From Campylobacter cuniculorum DSM 23162 = LMG 24588 (GTDB taxonomy: Bacteria; Campylobacterota; Campylobacteria; Campylobacterales; Campylobacteraceae): a stretch of DNA of 64,000 bases. The translations under genes were made by a program, and so were the position numbers. Under the pieces are notes generated by a model. The model made no database searches, had not been told where the DNA came from, and saw only the letters and a program-made list of their open reading frames with translations. Each line of letters begins with the position of its first letter. Within the stretch, counting starts at the first letter, position 1. Positions 46,061 to 55,400 of the stretch are shown here, in pieces. The stretch is from positions 806,001 to 870,000 of the forward strand of contig NZ_CP020867.1 of the NCBI RefSeq assembly GCF_002104335.1. Reading direction: 5' to 3'.

Positions 46061-47256
46061 TGCAAAAATCAAATACCTTTTCTCTAGCAACTTTAACAGC
46101 TTTGTTTTTTGCTATGGGATTTATCACGGTTTTAAACGATATTTTAATTCCGCATTTAAAGGCTGCTTTTGAATTAAATTATTTTGAATCAGCTTTAATT
46201 CAATTTTGTTTTTTTGGTGCTTATTTTATCACGGGTGGGTTTTTTGGAAAATTGCTTTCTGAAATAGGTTATCCTGCGGGGGTGATTTTTGGATTCATTC
46301 TTACTGCATTTGGTTGCATACTTTTTTATCCTGCAGCTTCAACGGCATCTTATGGTGTATTTTTAGCCGCTTTATTTATTTTAGCCAGTGGAGTGGTTTT
46401 GCTTCAAACTGCTGGTAATCCTTTTGTAACCTTGCTTTCACCCGGAAAAGAAGCGAGTTCTTTAACCTTAGTGCAAGCTTTTAATTCTTTAGGGACAACC
46501 TTAGGACCTCTTTTTGGAGGAGCTTTTATCCTTTCTAGCACAGCTCAATTTGCAAGTAAAGCTGAAGAAGCACAATCGGTTCAAATTCCTTATTTGTGTA
46601 TAGCTGGAGTTTTGTTATTTTTGGCTTTGGTGGTTTATCTTTTAAAACTTCCTGATGTTAGGGAAACTGCAGAAAAAATTAGCGAAGAAAATCAAGATGG
46701 CAAAACAAGTATGTTTGAATACAAGCATTTAGTTTTAGGAGCTGCGGCAATCTTTTTTTATGTTGGAGCGGAAGTTTCAATAGGTTCATTTTTGATTTTA
46801 ACGATGAAAGATGTTTCGGGTATCGATGAAGTTTCGGGAGCAAAATATATTGTATTTTATTGGGGAGGAGCTATGGTAGGCAGATTCATAGGAAGTGCTG
46901 TTATGAGATTTATAGCACCTAATAAATGTCTGGCTTTTAATTGTTTTATGAGCATACTTTTAGCTTTAATCGCAATTTTATATGGGGGACAAATTGCTAT
47001 GTTTGCTTTGCTTGCAATAGGATTTTTTAATTCTATTATGTTTCCAACGATTTTTTCTTTAGCAACAAAAAATTTAGGAAAATTCACTTCTCAAGCTTCA
47101 GGGCTTATTTGTATAGCCATTGTAGGAGGTGCGATTGTTCCACCTATACAAGGTTTGATTGCTGATTCTACAAGTTTGATTTTATCTTATATTATTCCTA
47201 TGCTTTGTTATTTTTATATATTATTTTTTGCCTTAATAGGCTTTAAAGCAAAATAA
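46060..47256 (+). CDS. gluP: glucose/galactose:H+ or Na+ symporter (FucP/GluP family)
   Basis: 398 aa MFS protein with twelve membrane helices. ALFFAMGFITVLNDILIPHL near the N-terminus is the FucP/GluP opening. LLQTAGNPFVTLLSPG (about 123) is the family's most characteristic motif. It imports the sugar for glk. The start overlaps the pgi stop (TAATG). A perfect hairpin terminator follows at once. Confidence 0.92.
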   Translation: MQKSNTFSLATLTALFFAMGFITVLNDILIPHLKAAFELNYFESALIQFCFFGAYFITGGFFGKLLSEIGYPAGVIFGFILTAFGCILFYPAASTASYGVFLAALFILASGVVLLQTAGNPFVTLLSPGKEASSLTLVQAFNSLGTTLGPLFGGAFILSSTAQFASKAEEAQSVQIPYLCIAGVLLFLALVVYLLKLPDVRETAEKISEENQDGKTSMFEYKHLVLGAAAIFFYVGAEVSIGSFLILTMKDVSGIDEVSGAKYIVFYWGGAMVGRFIGSAVMRFIAPNKCLAFNCFMSILLALIAILYGGQIAMFALLAIGFFNSIMFPTIFSLATKNLGKFTSQASGLICIAIVGGAIVPPIQGLIADSTSLILSYIIPMLCYFYILFFALIGFKAK

Positions 47257-47283
47257 AGAGCTTGAAATTTCAAGCTCTTTATT
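47252..47283. terminator. bidirectional terminator between gluP and glnA
   Basis: Perfect palindrome: AATAAAGAGCTTGAAA is followed immediately by its reverse complement. The T run on either strand fits intrinsic termination for both convergent genes. It overlaps the last bases of gluP. Confidence 0.8.
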
Positions 47284-47285
47284 GA

Positions 47286-48716
47286 TTAGCAAGAATAGCA
47301 AGTTTTAAATTCATAAGCAGTTGGTCTTGCTTCTACTGGCCAAACTTGAGTTTCAAATTTTAAATGTTGATATTCATCGATGAAAATATCACTCATCACA
47401 GGTTTAAGGAAAGAATTATAGCGAATCAAAGCCTCTAAGCTGCCTCTTAAAGTATGAGGGAGTTGCTCTATACCTTTTTCTCTAATTTCATCCAAAGTTA
47501 ATTCAAATAAATTCTCGTCCATTGGACCCACAGGAATGCTTTTATTTTTAATGCCATCAAGTCCTGCCATTAAAAGACTGGTAAAAGCAAGATAAGGATT
47601 AGCTGTGCTATCAGGGAAACGAATTTCAATTCTAGCACTATTTTTGCCAACTCCATAAGGCACACGACAACTTGCACTACGATTTTGGCAAGAATAAGTT
47701 AAAATGCAAGGAGCTTCAAAACCCGGAATGATTCTCTTATAAGAATTTGAACTAGGATTTGTAAAAGCTGCGACACTTCTTGCATTTTTAAGCACTCCGC
47801 CTATGTAATGGATAGCAGTTTGACTTAAATTTCCATAACCTTCTTTATCATAGAATAAATTCACTCCATCTTTCCATAGGCTCATATGCACATGCATTCC
47901 GTTGCCATTGTCTCCATAGAGAGGTTTTGGCATAAAGGTCGCAGTTTTGCCATTAAGATGAGCAACCATTTTCACAATGTATTTATAAATTTGCACATTA
48001 TCCGCAGCCTCAACTAAGGTGCCAAAATTAACCCCGATTTCTGCTTGTCCTTGAGCCACTTCGTGATGATGCACAAAGGTTTTAAGTCCTACTTTTTCAA
48101 GAGTTTGGACAATTTCAGCCCGAATATCAACTGAAGAATCAACAGGCTGAACAGGAAAATATCCTCCTTTGGTTCTAGGACGATGTCCTGTATTGTAACT
48201 ATCTACAAAATCTCTATCATCATTCCATTCTCCTTCTTCAGTATCAACTTCATATTTAGAACAATTCGCATTATCTACAATCTTAACACTATCAAAAATA
48301 AAAAATTCATTTTCTGGACCAAAATAAGCTGTATCAGCTATACCACTTTTTTTAAGGTGTTCTAAAGCCTTTTTAGCTATGCTTCTTGGGCATTTTTCAT
48401 ACATTTGCCCCTTGTAAATATCATAAATATCACAAAACACAACGATAGTTTGGTCTGCAGTAAAGGGGTCTAAAAAAGCTCCTTGTATATCTGGTTTTAA
48501 AATCATATCCGATTTATCAATCGGTTGCCAACCTTCAATTGAGCTTCCATCAAATGGAATTCCATTTTCAAGACTTTCTTTGCTTACAGCATGGAGACTA
48601 TAAGTCATATGATGCCATGCTCCTATCATATCTGTGAAACGAAAATCCACAAAAAGCACTTCATTTTCTTTGCAAAATTTGAAAAAGTCATTGATATCGC
48701 CGACAAATTTACCCAT
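47286..48716 (-). CDS. glnA: glutamine synthetase, type I
   Basis: Makes glutamine from glutamate and ammonia. It is 476 aa. FDGSSIEGW near residue 55, [20 protein letters not shown] and the ATP-binding region around [19 protein letters not shown] are all present. The adenylation-loop region near the C-terminus has [14 protein letters not shown] and no obvious Tyr there, so adenylylation control is doubtful. The minus-strand extended -10 lies at 48750-48755. Confidence 0.97.
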   Translation of the reverse strand: MGKFVGDINDFFKFCKENEVLFVDFRFTDMIGAWHHMTYSLHAVSKESLENGIPFDGSSIEGWQPIDKSDMILKPDIQGAFLDPFTADQTIVVFCDIYDIYKGQMYEKCPRSIAKKALEHLKKSGIADTAYFGPENEFFIFDSVKIVDNANCSKYEVDTEEGEWNDDRDFVDSYNTGHRPRTKGGYFPVQPVDSSVDIRAEIVQTLEKVGLKTFVHHHEVAQGQAEIGVNFGTLVEAADNVQIYKYIVKMVAHLNGKTATFMPKPLYGDNGNGMHVHMSLWKDGVNLFYDKEGYGNLSQTAIHYIGGVLKNARSVAAFTNPSSNSYKRIIPGFEAPCILTYSCQNRSASCRVPYGVGKNSARIEIRFPDSTANPYLAFTSLLMAGLDGIKNKSIPVGPMDENLFELTLDEIREKGIEQLPHTLRGSLEALIRYNSFLKPVMSDIFIDEYQHLKFETQVWPVEARPTAYEFKTCYSC

Positions 48717-48749
48717 TTTTTTCTCCTTAAAATAAAATTAATATTTAAA

Positions 48750-48755
48750 ATTATA
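48750..48755 (-). promoter_or_regulatory. putative extended -10 of glnA
   Basis: TATAAT on the minus strand preceded by TTTTATGC (TGn extension), 34 bases before the glnA ATG, with AAGGAG between. Confidence 0.6.
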
Positions 48756-48910
48756 GCATAAAATTTTTAATTCAGCTTTAATTAATATTTTTTTTATTAT
48801 GTTTTTAAAATTTTATTTTTATATTTTTAGAAAAAGCAACATTTTAAGGTTATTATGTGTTAAATTATTAAAAAATAAAAATTTATATTTTAATTTTAGT
48901 TTAATTTCAT

Positions 48911-48920
48911 TATAATTATA
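48911..48920. promoter_or_regulatory. overlapping -10 boxes upstream of the CheZ-like gene
   Basis: TATAATTATA reads TATAAT on the plus strand (48911-48916), 41 bases before ATG 48957, and also TATAAT on the minus strand (48915-48920). The plus-strand use is likely. A minus-strand use would give glnA a leader of about 190 nt. Confidence 0.45.
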
Positions 48921-48956
48921 CGCAAAGTGTGATTCTAAATTTAAAAAAGGAAAGCT

Positions 48957-49640
48957 ATGACCCAAGAAGAATTAGATGCTTTAGCTAATAGTGTTGAGCT
49001 TGATGAAGATACAGACTCTGGGGAAGATAAAGAAAATCAAAGCGGACAAGCAGATACAGAGATACTTGAAAGCGATGATTATAGAATAGACCATAAAACA
49101 CTTTGGCCACCACCTCCACCTAATCAAGAACATAAGGTCGTCCATCAGCTTGATGATGTTACAAAGGATAGTGAAAAAAAAGCCACTGAATTATTAGAAA
49201 AACTTGAGCATATTAGTGATTATTTTGCAAATTCAGAAAATTTAATGAATGAGCTTAGTCAGGTTTTCGATAAAAACATTGAAATTTTTGCTAAATTAAA
49301 TGAAAAATTTCCTAATGTTAAAAGTTTTATGGAAATTTTAGAACTTAATCAAAATAGCACAAGTAAAATTAAAGATATACTTAAACATTTACAAAATGGA
49401 CAAGATGAAGTTATGGTAGCAATGGACGCTATGCAATATCAAGACATTCATCGTCAAAAGATTGAAAGAGTCATTAATGTTATGAGAGCTTTGAGTCGTT
49501 ATATGAGTTCCTTATTTGAAGGTAAGATTGACGATAAAAAACGTGTAAGTTCTGCAGTTTATATCGAAGGAGATAATAACACTAATATTGTAAGCAACGA
49601 TGATATTGAAGCTTTAATAGCTAGTCTAGGGCAGAAATGA
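48957..49640 (+). CDS. cheZ: CheZ-like CheY-P phosphatase
   Basis: 227 aa. The long helical centre holds AMQYQDIHRQKIERV (about residues 159-173), matching the CheZ catalytic QDxxxQ helix. The C-terminal NDDIEALIASLGQK closely resembles the CheY-binding tail of enterobacterial CheZ. The N-terminus TQEELDAL looks like the CheY-binding peptide of FliM. Between them is a proline-rich linker (PPPPP at about 51). In C. jejuni the corresponding gene next to glnA is annotated as a remote CheZ (from memory). It overlaps the next gene by 4 bp. Confidence 0.82.
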   Translation: MTQEELDALANSVELDEDTDSGEDKENQSGQADTEILESDDYRIDHKTLWPPPPPNQEHKVVHQLDDVTKDSEKKATELLEKLEHISDYFANSENLMNELSQVFDKNIEIFAKLNEKFPNVKSFMEILELNQNSTSKIKDILKHLQNGQDEVMVAMDAMQYQDIHRQKIERVINVMRALSRYMSSLFEGKIDDKKRVSSAVYIEGDNNTNIVSNDDIEALIASLGQK

Positions 49641-50893
49641 TCATTCCTCAAATCGTCTCTCCTGCAGGTAATTTTACAAAACTTAAAATCGCTTTAGCTT
49701 ATGGAGCTGACGCTGTTTATGCAGGGGTGAATCATTTTTCACTGCGTTCAAGGACGGCTAAGGAATTTGATTATAAAAGCTTTGAAGAGGCTATTGAATA
49801 TACGCATTTAAGAGGTAAAAAATTTTATGTAACGCTTAATGGTTTTCATTTAAGTACTCAAATCGAAGGTTTAAAAAGACACATTCTAAAACTTAGAGCA
49901 ATGAAACCGGATGCTTTTATCGTTGCTTCTATCGGAATAATGAATTTGGTTAAAGAGTTTGCTCCTGAAATTGCTCTGCATGTTTCCACGCAAGCAAATG
50001 TTTTAAATTATTTAGATGCACAAGTTTATAAAAATATGGGGGCAAAACGTATAGTGATTGCGAGGGAGCTTGGATTAAAAGATGCCCAAATTTTAAAACA
50101 AAATTGCGATATAGAGCTTGAAGCCTTTGTGCAAGGTTCGATGTGTTTTGCTTATTCCGGACGTTGTTTAATCAGTAGTGTTCAAAGCGGTAGAATGAGT
50201 AATCGTGGCTCTTGTGCTAATGATTGCCGTTTTAGTTATGAACTCTATGCAAAAAATCCAGAAAATGGGGTCTTATTTCGTTTAGAAGAAGATGAAAATG
50301 GCACACATATTTTTAATTCTAAGGATTTAAATTTATGCTCTTATATAGAAAAAATTATGAAAGAAGATTGCATCGATGCTTTTAAAATCGAGGGCAGGAC
50401 TAAAAGCGAGTATTATGTCGCTGTTGCAACAAGGACTTATAAAATGGCAATCCTTGATGTTTTAAACAATCAATTTGAACCCGAAAAATATGAAAAAGAA
50501 ATTCATACGCTTAAAAATCGCGGTTTTACAGATGGTTATCTTATCTCGCGTCCTTTTGAAAAAAACGATACACAAAATTATATCACAAGCATAGAACAAG
50601 GCACACATCAAGTTCAAGCCTTTGTTGAAGATGGAGAATTTTTTAAATGCAAAGGGAAGATTGTGCCAAATGTAGCTTATGAACTTTTAATGCCATTGAA
50701 TGCAAAGGTTTTAGAATGCGATAATGAACTGGGAAAAATTTATAAAAAAGATGAAAAATATTTCGTAGAATTTAAGAAAATCATCTCTAAAAATCATAAA
50801 GAATTTAAAGAAATTCATAGCGGAAACGAAAATCAGATTAAAATGCCTTGCAAGGTCAATGAATTCAGCTTTTTAAGAAAGGAAATCGAATGA
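49637..50893 (+). CDS. U32 protease family protein, probable tRNA hydroxylation enzyme (TrhP/YegQ-like)
   Basis: 418 aa. The U32 signature is EAFVQGSMCFAYSGRCLIS (about 164-182) with further Cys in RGSCANDCRFSY, giving four conserved cysteines. YegQ/TrhP enzymes use prephenate to hydroxylate tRNA U34, and this protein has their length and the PAGNFTKLKIALAYGADAVY opening. Which U32 subgroup it belongs to is not proven. Coupled to the CheZ-like gene (ATGA overlap) and to purE. Confidence 0.88.
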   Translation: MIIPQIVSPAGNFTKLKIALAYGADAVYAGVNHFSLRSRTAKEFDYKSFEEAIEYTHLRGKKFYVTLNGFHLSTQIEGLKRHILKLRAMKPDAFIVASIGIMNLVKEFAPEIALHVSTQANVLNYLDAQVYKNMGAKRIVIARELGLKDAQILKQNCDIELEAFVQGSMCFAYSGRCLISSVQSGRMSNRGSCANDCRFSYELYAKNPENGVLFRLEEDENGTHIFNSKDLNLCSYIEKIMKEDCIDAFKIEGRTKSEYYVAVATRTYKMAILDVLNNQFEPEKYEKEIHTLKNRGFTDGYLISRPFEKNDTQNYITSIEQGTHQVQAFVEDGEFFKCKGKIVPNVAYELLMPLNAKVLECDNELGKIYKKDEKYFVEFKKIISKNHKEFKEIHSGNENQIKMPCKVNEFSFLRKEIE

Positions 50894-51384
50894 AATTTAT
50901 TGCGATTTTAATGGGAAGTAAGAGTGATTATGAGATTATGCAAGAATGTGCTAAAATTCTTGAAAATTTCAAAATAAAATACGAACTCATTATAACTTCA
51001 GCACACCGAAGCCCACAAAGGACAAAAGATTATATTAAAGAAGCTGAAAAAAGAGGGGCTCAAGTTTTTATCGCTGCAGCGGGTATGGCGGCTCATTTAG
51101 CCGGAGCGGTGGCTGCTTATACAACCAAACCTGTTTTGGGTGTGCCTATGCAAGGGAATGCCTTAGCAAGTATGGATTCTCTTTTTTCTACTGTGCAAAT
51201 GCCAAGTGGAATTCCTGTGGGAACTTTAGCTATAGGAAAAGCAGGGGCTGTCAATGCGGCTTATTTGGCTGTGCAAATTCTAGCATTAAATGATGAAAAA
51301 TTAGAAAAAGCCTTAAAACAAGATCGTAAAGATAAAGAAGAAAAGCTTATAGCAGATTCTAAAAGCGTAGAAGTTTTATTGTAA
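50890..51384 (+). CDS. purE: N5-carboxyaminoimidazole ribonucleotide mutase
   Basis: Purine pathway enzyme moving the carboxyl group from N5 to C4. At 164 aa it is a class I enzyme. MGSKSDYEIM near the N-terminus, TSAHRSPQRT with the catalytic His, and AAGMAAHLAGAVAAYT are all present. It overlaps the preceding gene by 4 bp. Confidence 0.96.
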   Translation: MKFIAILMGSKSDYEIMQECAKILENFKIKYELIITSAHRSPQRTKDYIKEAEKRGAQVFIAAAGMAAHLAGAVAAYTTKPVLGVPMQGNALASMDSLFSTVQMPSGIPVGTLAIGKAGAVNAAYLAVQILALNDEKLEKALKQDRKDKEEKLIADSKSVEVLL

Positions 51385-51397
51385 AAAAAGGATAAGA

Positions 51398-51934
51398 ATG
51401 CAAACTTATTTAGAACTCAATGAATTTTGTAAATTAGTTCATCTCAATGAAGATGTGGTTAAAGGCATGATGGCAAATGGAGCCTTAAATTTTAAAGAAG
51501 AAGAGGGTAAAATTTATATCGAAGCCAATCAAGGCACTTTTAGTGTTGTCCCGAGCAATTCTTCAAAATCTGCAATGGTTAATTCTATGACTTTGGCTGG
51601 AGAGAGTTTTGTAGAAAAGACTATAGGCACAATTTTAAATTTACATGAAAAAGTTTTGGATGCAAAAGATGAAACCTTAGAAACTTTAAAAAATGAAAAT
51701 AAATTTTTAAAAGATGCCCTTTATTCTATGCAAGAAATTTATGATGAGGATAGAAAAACCATAGAAACTTTAAATGCTGAATTAAAACATGCAAGAGAAG
51801 AGGCAGAATTTTTAAAACGAAAATACAAATTAATGTGGAATAAAACCATTCAAATGTATGGCGGTGCGAATTCTAATGAAAAAAGCAACGAAGAGCAAAC
51901 AGAACAAAACAATGAGGGCAATAAAGAAGGTTAA
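51398..51934 (+). CDS. conserved hypothetical protein with coiled coil
   Basis: 178 aa. Residues 1-50 ([20 protein letters not shown]) look like a small winged-helix or MerR-like unit. Residues 85-160 are a strong coiled coil rich in E, K and L. The tail is Asn/Glu rich. It resembles an epsilonproteobacterial DUF (possibly DUF3972) found beside glyQ in C. jejuni. No function is known to me; the layout suggests a DNA- or complex-binding adaptor. Confidence 0.82.
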   Translation: MQTYLELNEFCKLVHLNEDVVKGMMANGALNFKEEEGKIYIEANQGTFSVVPSNSSKSAMVNSMTLAGESFVEKTIGTILNLHEKVLDAKDETLETLKNENKFLKDALYSMQEIYDEDRKTIETLNAELKHAREEAEFLKRKYKLMWNKTIQMYGGANSNEKSNEEQTEQNNEGNKEG

Positions 51935-51935
51935 A

Positions 51936-52799
51936 ATGACTTTTTCACAAATGATACTTAAATTGCAAAATTATTGGCAAGAATGTGGTTGTGCAATCAT
52001 GCAGCCCTATGATATGCCAGCAGGTGCAGGTACTTTTCATCCTGCAACTTTTTTAAGAAGCTTAGGAAAAAAACCTTGGGCGGTTGCTTATGTTGCTCCA
52101 AGTCGCAGACCTACTGATGGAAGATATGGAGAAAATCCTAATCGCTTAGGGGCGTATTATCAGTTTCAAGTTTTAATCAAACCAAGTCCGGATAATATTC
52201 AAGAGCTTTATTTGAAAAGCCTTGAAAATTTAGGTTTTGATTTAAAAAATCACGACATTCGTTTCGTTGAGGATAATTGGGAAAGCCCTAGTCTTGGAGC
52301 TTGGGGGCTTGGTTGGGAAGTTTGGCTTGATGGGATGGAAGTAACGCAATTTACTTATTTTCAGCAGGTGGGTGGAATCGCTGTTGATTTAGTCAGTGCT
52401 GAAATCACTTATGGACTTGAAAGAATTGCTATGTATCTTCAAGATGTGGATAGTGTTTATGATATTGTTTGGAGTGAATTTAATGGAGAGTTTATCACAT
52501 ACGCTGATGTGCATAAACAAAGTGAATACGAATTCAGCCGATACAATTTTGAAGTCAGTGATGTTAGTATCTTAAATTCTCAATTTGATAATGCTTACAA
52601 AGAATGCAAAAATATTTTAAAACAAGAATTGGCTTTGGTGGCTTATGATTATTGTATGCTTGCAGCTCATACTTTTAATCTTCTTGATGCTAGAGGTGCA
52701 ATTTCAGTGGCACAAAGACAAGATTATATGCTAAAAATTCGAGAGCTTTCAAAAGCTTGTGCTGAACTTTATAAGAAAAATTTAAATGAAACTCATTGA
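51936..52799 (+). CDS. glyQ: glycine--tRNA ligase, alpha subunit
   Basis: 287 aa. [18 protein letters not shown] at the start, [31 protein letters not shown] and [18 protein letters not shown] are all invariant-type motifs of the bacterial alpha2beta2 enzyme. The start at ATG 51936 is 2 bases after the preceding stop; the frame from 51858 is an upstream shadow. The beta subunit glyS is not in the window. Confidence 0.97.
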   Translation: MTFSQMILKLQNYWQECGCAIMQPYDMPAGAGTFHPATFLRSLGKKPWAVAYVAPSRRPTDGRYGENPNRLGAYYQFQVLIKPSPDNIQELYLKSLENLGFDLKNHDIRFVEDNWESPSLGAWGLGWEVWLDGMEVTQFTYFQQVGGIAVDLVSAEITYGLERIAMYLQDVDSVYDIVWSEFNGEFITYADVHKQSEYEFSRYNFEVSDVSILNSQFDNAYKECKNILKQELALVAYDYCMLAAHTFNLLDARGAISVAQRQDYMLKIRELSKACAELYKKNLNETH

Positions 52800-53511
52800 A
52801 ATTTATAATTTTTTAGATTCTATAAGTCCTTTTTGCACTCAAGAAAGTTGGGATAATAGCGGGTTATTGCTTGGAAATTTAGATGATGAAATTTCTAAGG
52901 TTTATCTTAGTCTTGATTTGGATGAGAATTTAATCAAAGAAGCAGAGGAAAATTCGCTTTTTATCACGCATCATCCTTTGATTTTTAAGGCCTTGAAAGA
53001 TTTAGCTGGAGAGTCTTATCCTAAGGCTTTTGTTAAAGAAATGATTAAAAAAAATCTTTCTTTAATTGCTTTGCATACAAATTATGATTTAAGCCATCTT
53101 AATGCCTATTTTGTAAGAGAAATTTTAGGTTTTAAGCGTTTCACTCAAGATAAATTTTTAATTTTTGTTGATGTGGATATGAGCTTTGAAATGCTTTGTG
53201 AGCATATTAAGCGGAGTTTGAATTTAGAACTTTTAAAAATAAGTTTTTGTGGTAAGCAAAAACTTAAAAAACTTGCTGTTTGCACAGGAAGCGGAGGGGA
53301 TTTTATTTCAGGACTTAAAGCTGATTGTTTTTTAAGCGCAGATTTTAAATATCATCAAGCTTTGGAGGCATTAAGCAATGATTTGAGCTTAATTGAGCTT
53401 GGACATTTTGAAAGTGAGAGATATTTTGCACAATCTCTTGCAAAAGACTTGCAAAATTTGCCACTAAAAGCTATAATAAAAGTTTCAAAAAATCCATTTC
53501 AATATTTTTAA
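52786..53511 (+). CDS. Nif3/DUF34 metal-binding protein
   Basis: 241 aa. [13 protein letters not shown] near the N-terminus and [12 protein letters not shown] (His pair) with [11 protein letters not shown] form the dinuclear metal site of the family. [11 protein letters not shown] near the C-terminus adds the last ligands. Some members are GTP cyclohydrolase I type 2-like, but the function is not settled. Overlaps glyQ by 14 bp. Confidence 0.9.
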   Translation: MKLIEIYNFLDSISPFCTQESWDNSGLLLGNLDDEISKVYLSLDLDENLIKEAEENSLFITHHPLIFKALKDLAGESYPKAFVKEMIKKNLSLIALHTNYDLSHLNAYFVREILGFKRFTQDKFLIFVDVDMSFEMLCEHIKRSLNLELLKISFCGKQKLKKLAVCTGSGGDFISGLKADCFLSADFKYHQALEALSNDLSLIELGHFESERYFAQSLAKDLQNLPLKAIIKVSKNPFQYF

Positions 53512-53520
53512 GGAAATTCA

Positions 53521-54228
53521 ATGAATAAATATTTAGAGCAAATCGTCCTTTTATCAAAAATCGATCAAGAAATCGATAGTTTTGAGCCAAAGATAGAAAA
53601 CATTAGCAAGGCTTTAAGGGATTGTGAAAACAAAATTTCAAAAATCAATGCCGAGCTAGAAAGCATTGATGAAGAAATTAAAGACATACAAAATCAGAAA
53701 ATTCAAAACAATGCACATATTGCTGAATTTTCAGCTAAAATTAAAGAACTTTCTAAAAAAAGCGGCTCCATTAAAACGGAAAAAGAAGCTAATGCCTTAA
53801 AGATTGAAGAGGATATTGCCAAAGAGCAACTTGATGCGGCTAATGATGAAATTATTAGACTGGATAAAATTTTAGACAATAAAGAAAATTTCAAAAAAGA
53901 GCTTTCGCAACAGAGAGAAAAAGAAGAAGCTGAGCTTGTAAATATCAAGGCAAATATTCAAATGCAAATGCAGGATTTAGAAAAAGATAGAATGAAAATC
54001 TATGATAAAAAAACCAAACTTGTTGAACAAATCAATCAAAAAGTTTTATGTTTTTATGAAAAAATTCGTAAATGGGCTAAAAATACCGCTGTAGTTCCTG
54101 TAAGAAAACAAGCTTGTTATGGATGTTTTATGAAAATTTATGATAAAACTTATCTTTCTGTGGTAAAAGGCGAGGAGATTATAACTTGTCCGCATTGTGG
54201 AAGAATTCTTTATAAAGAGCAAGAATAA
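53521..54228 (+). CDS. coiled-coil protein with C-terminal zinc ribbon (CT398/YacG-like)
   Basis: 235 aa. Residues 10-170 form a long antiparallel coiled coil. The C-terminal ribbon has two CxxC pairs, ACYGCFMK and TCPHCGRIL. Family members (C4-type zinc ribbon, DUF164) bind nucleic acids or flagellar partners in some bacteria; an HP0958-like protein in Helicobacter stabilises RpoN and handles flagellin mRNA. This gene may be its homologue, which would link it to motility, but that is inference. Confidence 0.87.
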   Translation: MNKYLEQIVLLSKIDQEIDSFEPKIENISKALRDCENKISKINAELESIDEEIKDIQNQKIQNNAHIAEFSAKIKELSKKSGSIKTEKEANALKIEEDIAKEQLDAANDEIIRLDKILDNKENFKKELSQQREKEEAELVNIKANIQMQMQDLEKDRMKIYDKKTKLVEQINQKVLCFYEKIRKWAKNTAVVPVRKQACYGCFMKIYDKTYLSVVKGEEIITCPHCGRILYKEQE

Positions 54229-54230
54229 AA

Positions 54231-55400
54231 TTGATTTTTATTTATTATTGTTTGGTGTGGATTGTTTATATCATCCTTGCCTTTCCTTTATTTTTGCTTT
54301 CTTTTTTTAAATTTAAATATAAAAATTCTCTTAAAGCGAGATTTTTTTTGTATAAAAATTTTCATCAAGATGTTGCAGATGTGCATTTTCACGCTTGTTC
54401 TTTGGGAGAAGTAAGGAGTATTAGAGAACTTGCTTTGTGTTTTGATTCTAGAATAAGCACAATCACTCAAACCGGCTATGATGAGGCGAAAAATTTTTGT
54501 CAAAAGGTTAATTTTTTGGCTTTTGAAAATTTTATTCCTTTTTGGCTCAAACCTTGCAAGGTTTTGGTGATTTTTGAAGCTGAATATTGGCTTATGCTTA
54601 TTTTTATAGCGAAATTAAAAGGTGCAAAAGTGCTTTTAATCAATGCAAGAATTTCAGATAATTCCTATAAAAATTATAAAAATTTCTCTTTTTTTTATCG
54701 TTTGATTTTTTCTTATATTGATAAAATTTTTGCTCAAAGTTTGCAAGATAAAGAAAGACTTTTAGAGCTTGGGGCAAAAAAAGTCGCAATTTATCAAAAT
54801 ATCAAGGCAGCTTTGAAACCAAAATTAAGCAAAAACTATCCTAAATTAAAACAAAAGCTTATCATATTTGCAAACACTCATTCTAAAGAAGAGCAACTTT
54901 TACTTCAAGCTCTTAAACTCAAAGACAATGAAAAACTCATTATTGCTCCAAGACATCCAGAAAGATTTAAAGAAGTAGAAAATTTGCTTAAAGATTTGAA
55001 TTTAAATTTTGATCGGTTGAGCACATTAAAAAATTGTGAAGATGATTTGGAAAAGGAATTTAAAAGTCAAATTTTACTTTTAGATCTTTTAGGAGAGCTT
55101 GTAAATTTTTATGCAATCAGTGATGTGGTTGTGCTTGGCGGGTCTTTTTTTGAGGGAATAGGAGGGCATAATCCCATTGAAGCGGCAAGTTTTGAGAATG
55201 TTATAATCTCTGGAATTTATATCCACAATCAAAAAAAATTATTTAACGAGGTTGAAAATATTAATTTTTGCGAAAATTTAGAAGAGCTTGATGAGAAAAT
55301 TCATCATTTAAGTCAAAGGGCTAAAATCTCTAAAAAGCTTGATTTAAAGCCTATGATTAAAGAGATACAAGAGAGTATTGATGCAAGAAAAAGCCTATAA
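54231..55400 (+). CDS. waaA: 3-deoxy-D-manno-octulosonic acid transferase
   Basis: Adds KDO (from CMP-KDO made through kdsB) to lipid A at the inner membrane. It is 389 aa. N-terminal membrane anchor (residues 1-22), FHACSLGEVRSI with the catalytic acidic residue, and GGSFFEGIGGHNPIEAAS (about 302) as donor site. The start is TTG 54231, 2 bases after the previous stop; no better start is near. Confidence 0.93.
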   Translation: MIFIYYCLVWIVYIILAFPLFLLSFFKFKYKNSLKARFFLYKNFHQDVADVHFHACSLGEVRSIRELALCFDSRISTITQTGYDEAKNFCQKVNFLAFENFIPFWLKPCKVLVIFEAEYWLMLIFIAKLKGAKVLLINARISDNSYKNYKNFSFFYRLIFSYIDKIFAQSLQDKERLLELGAKKVAIYQNIKAALKPKLSKNYPKLKQKLIIFANTHSKEEQLLLQALKLKDNEKLIIAPRHPERFKEVENLLKDLNLNFDRLSTLKNCEDDLEKEFKSQILLLDLLGELVNFYAISDVVVLGGSFFEGIGGHNPIEAASFENVIISGIYIHNQKKLFNEVENINFCENLEELDEKIHHLSQRAKISKKLDLKPMIKEIQESIDARKSL

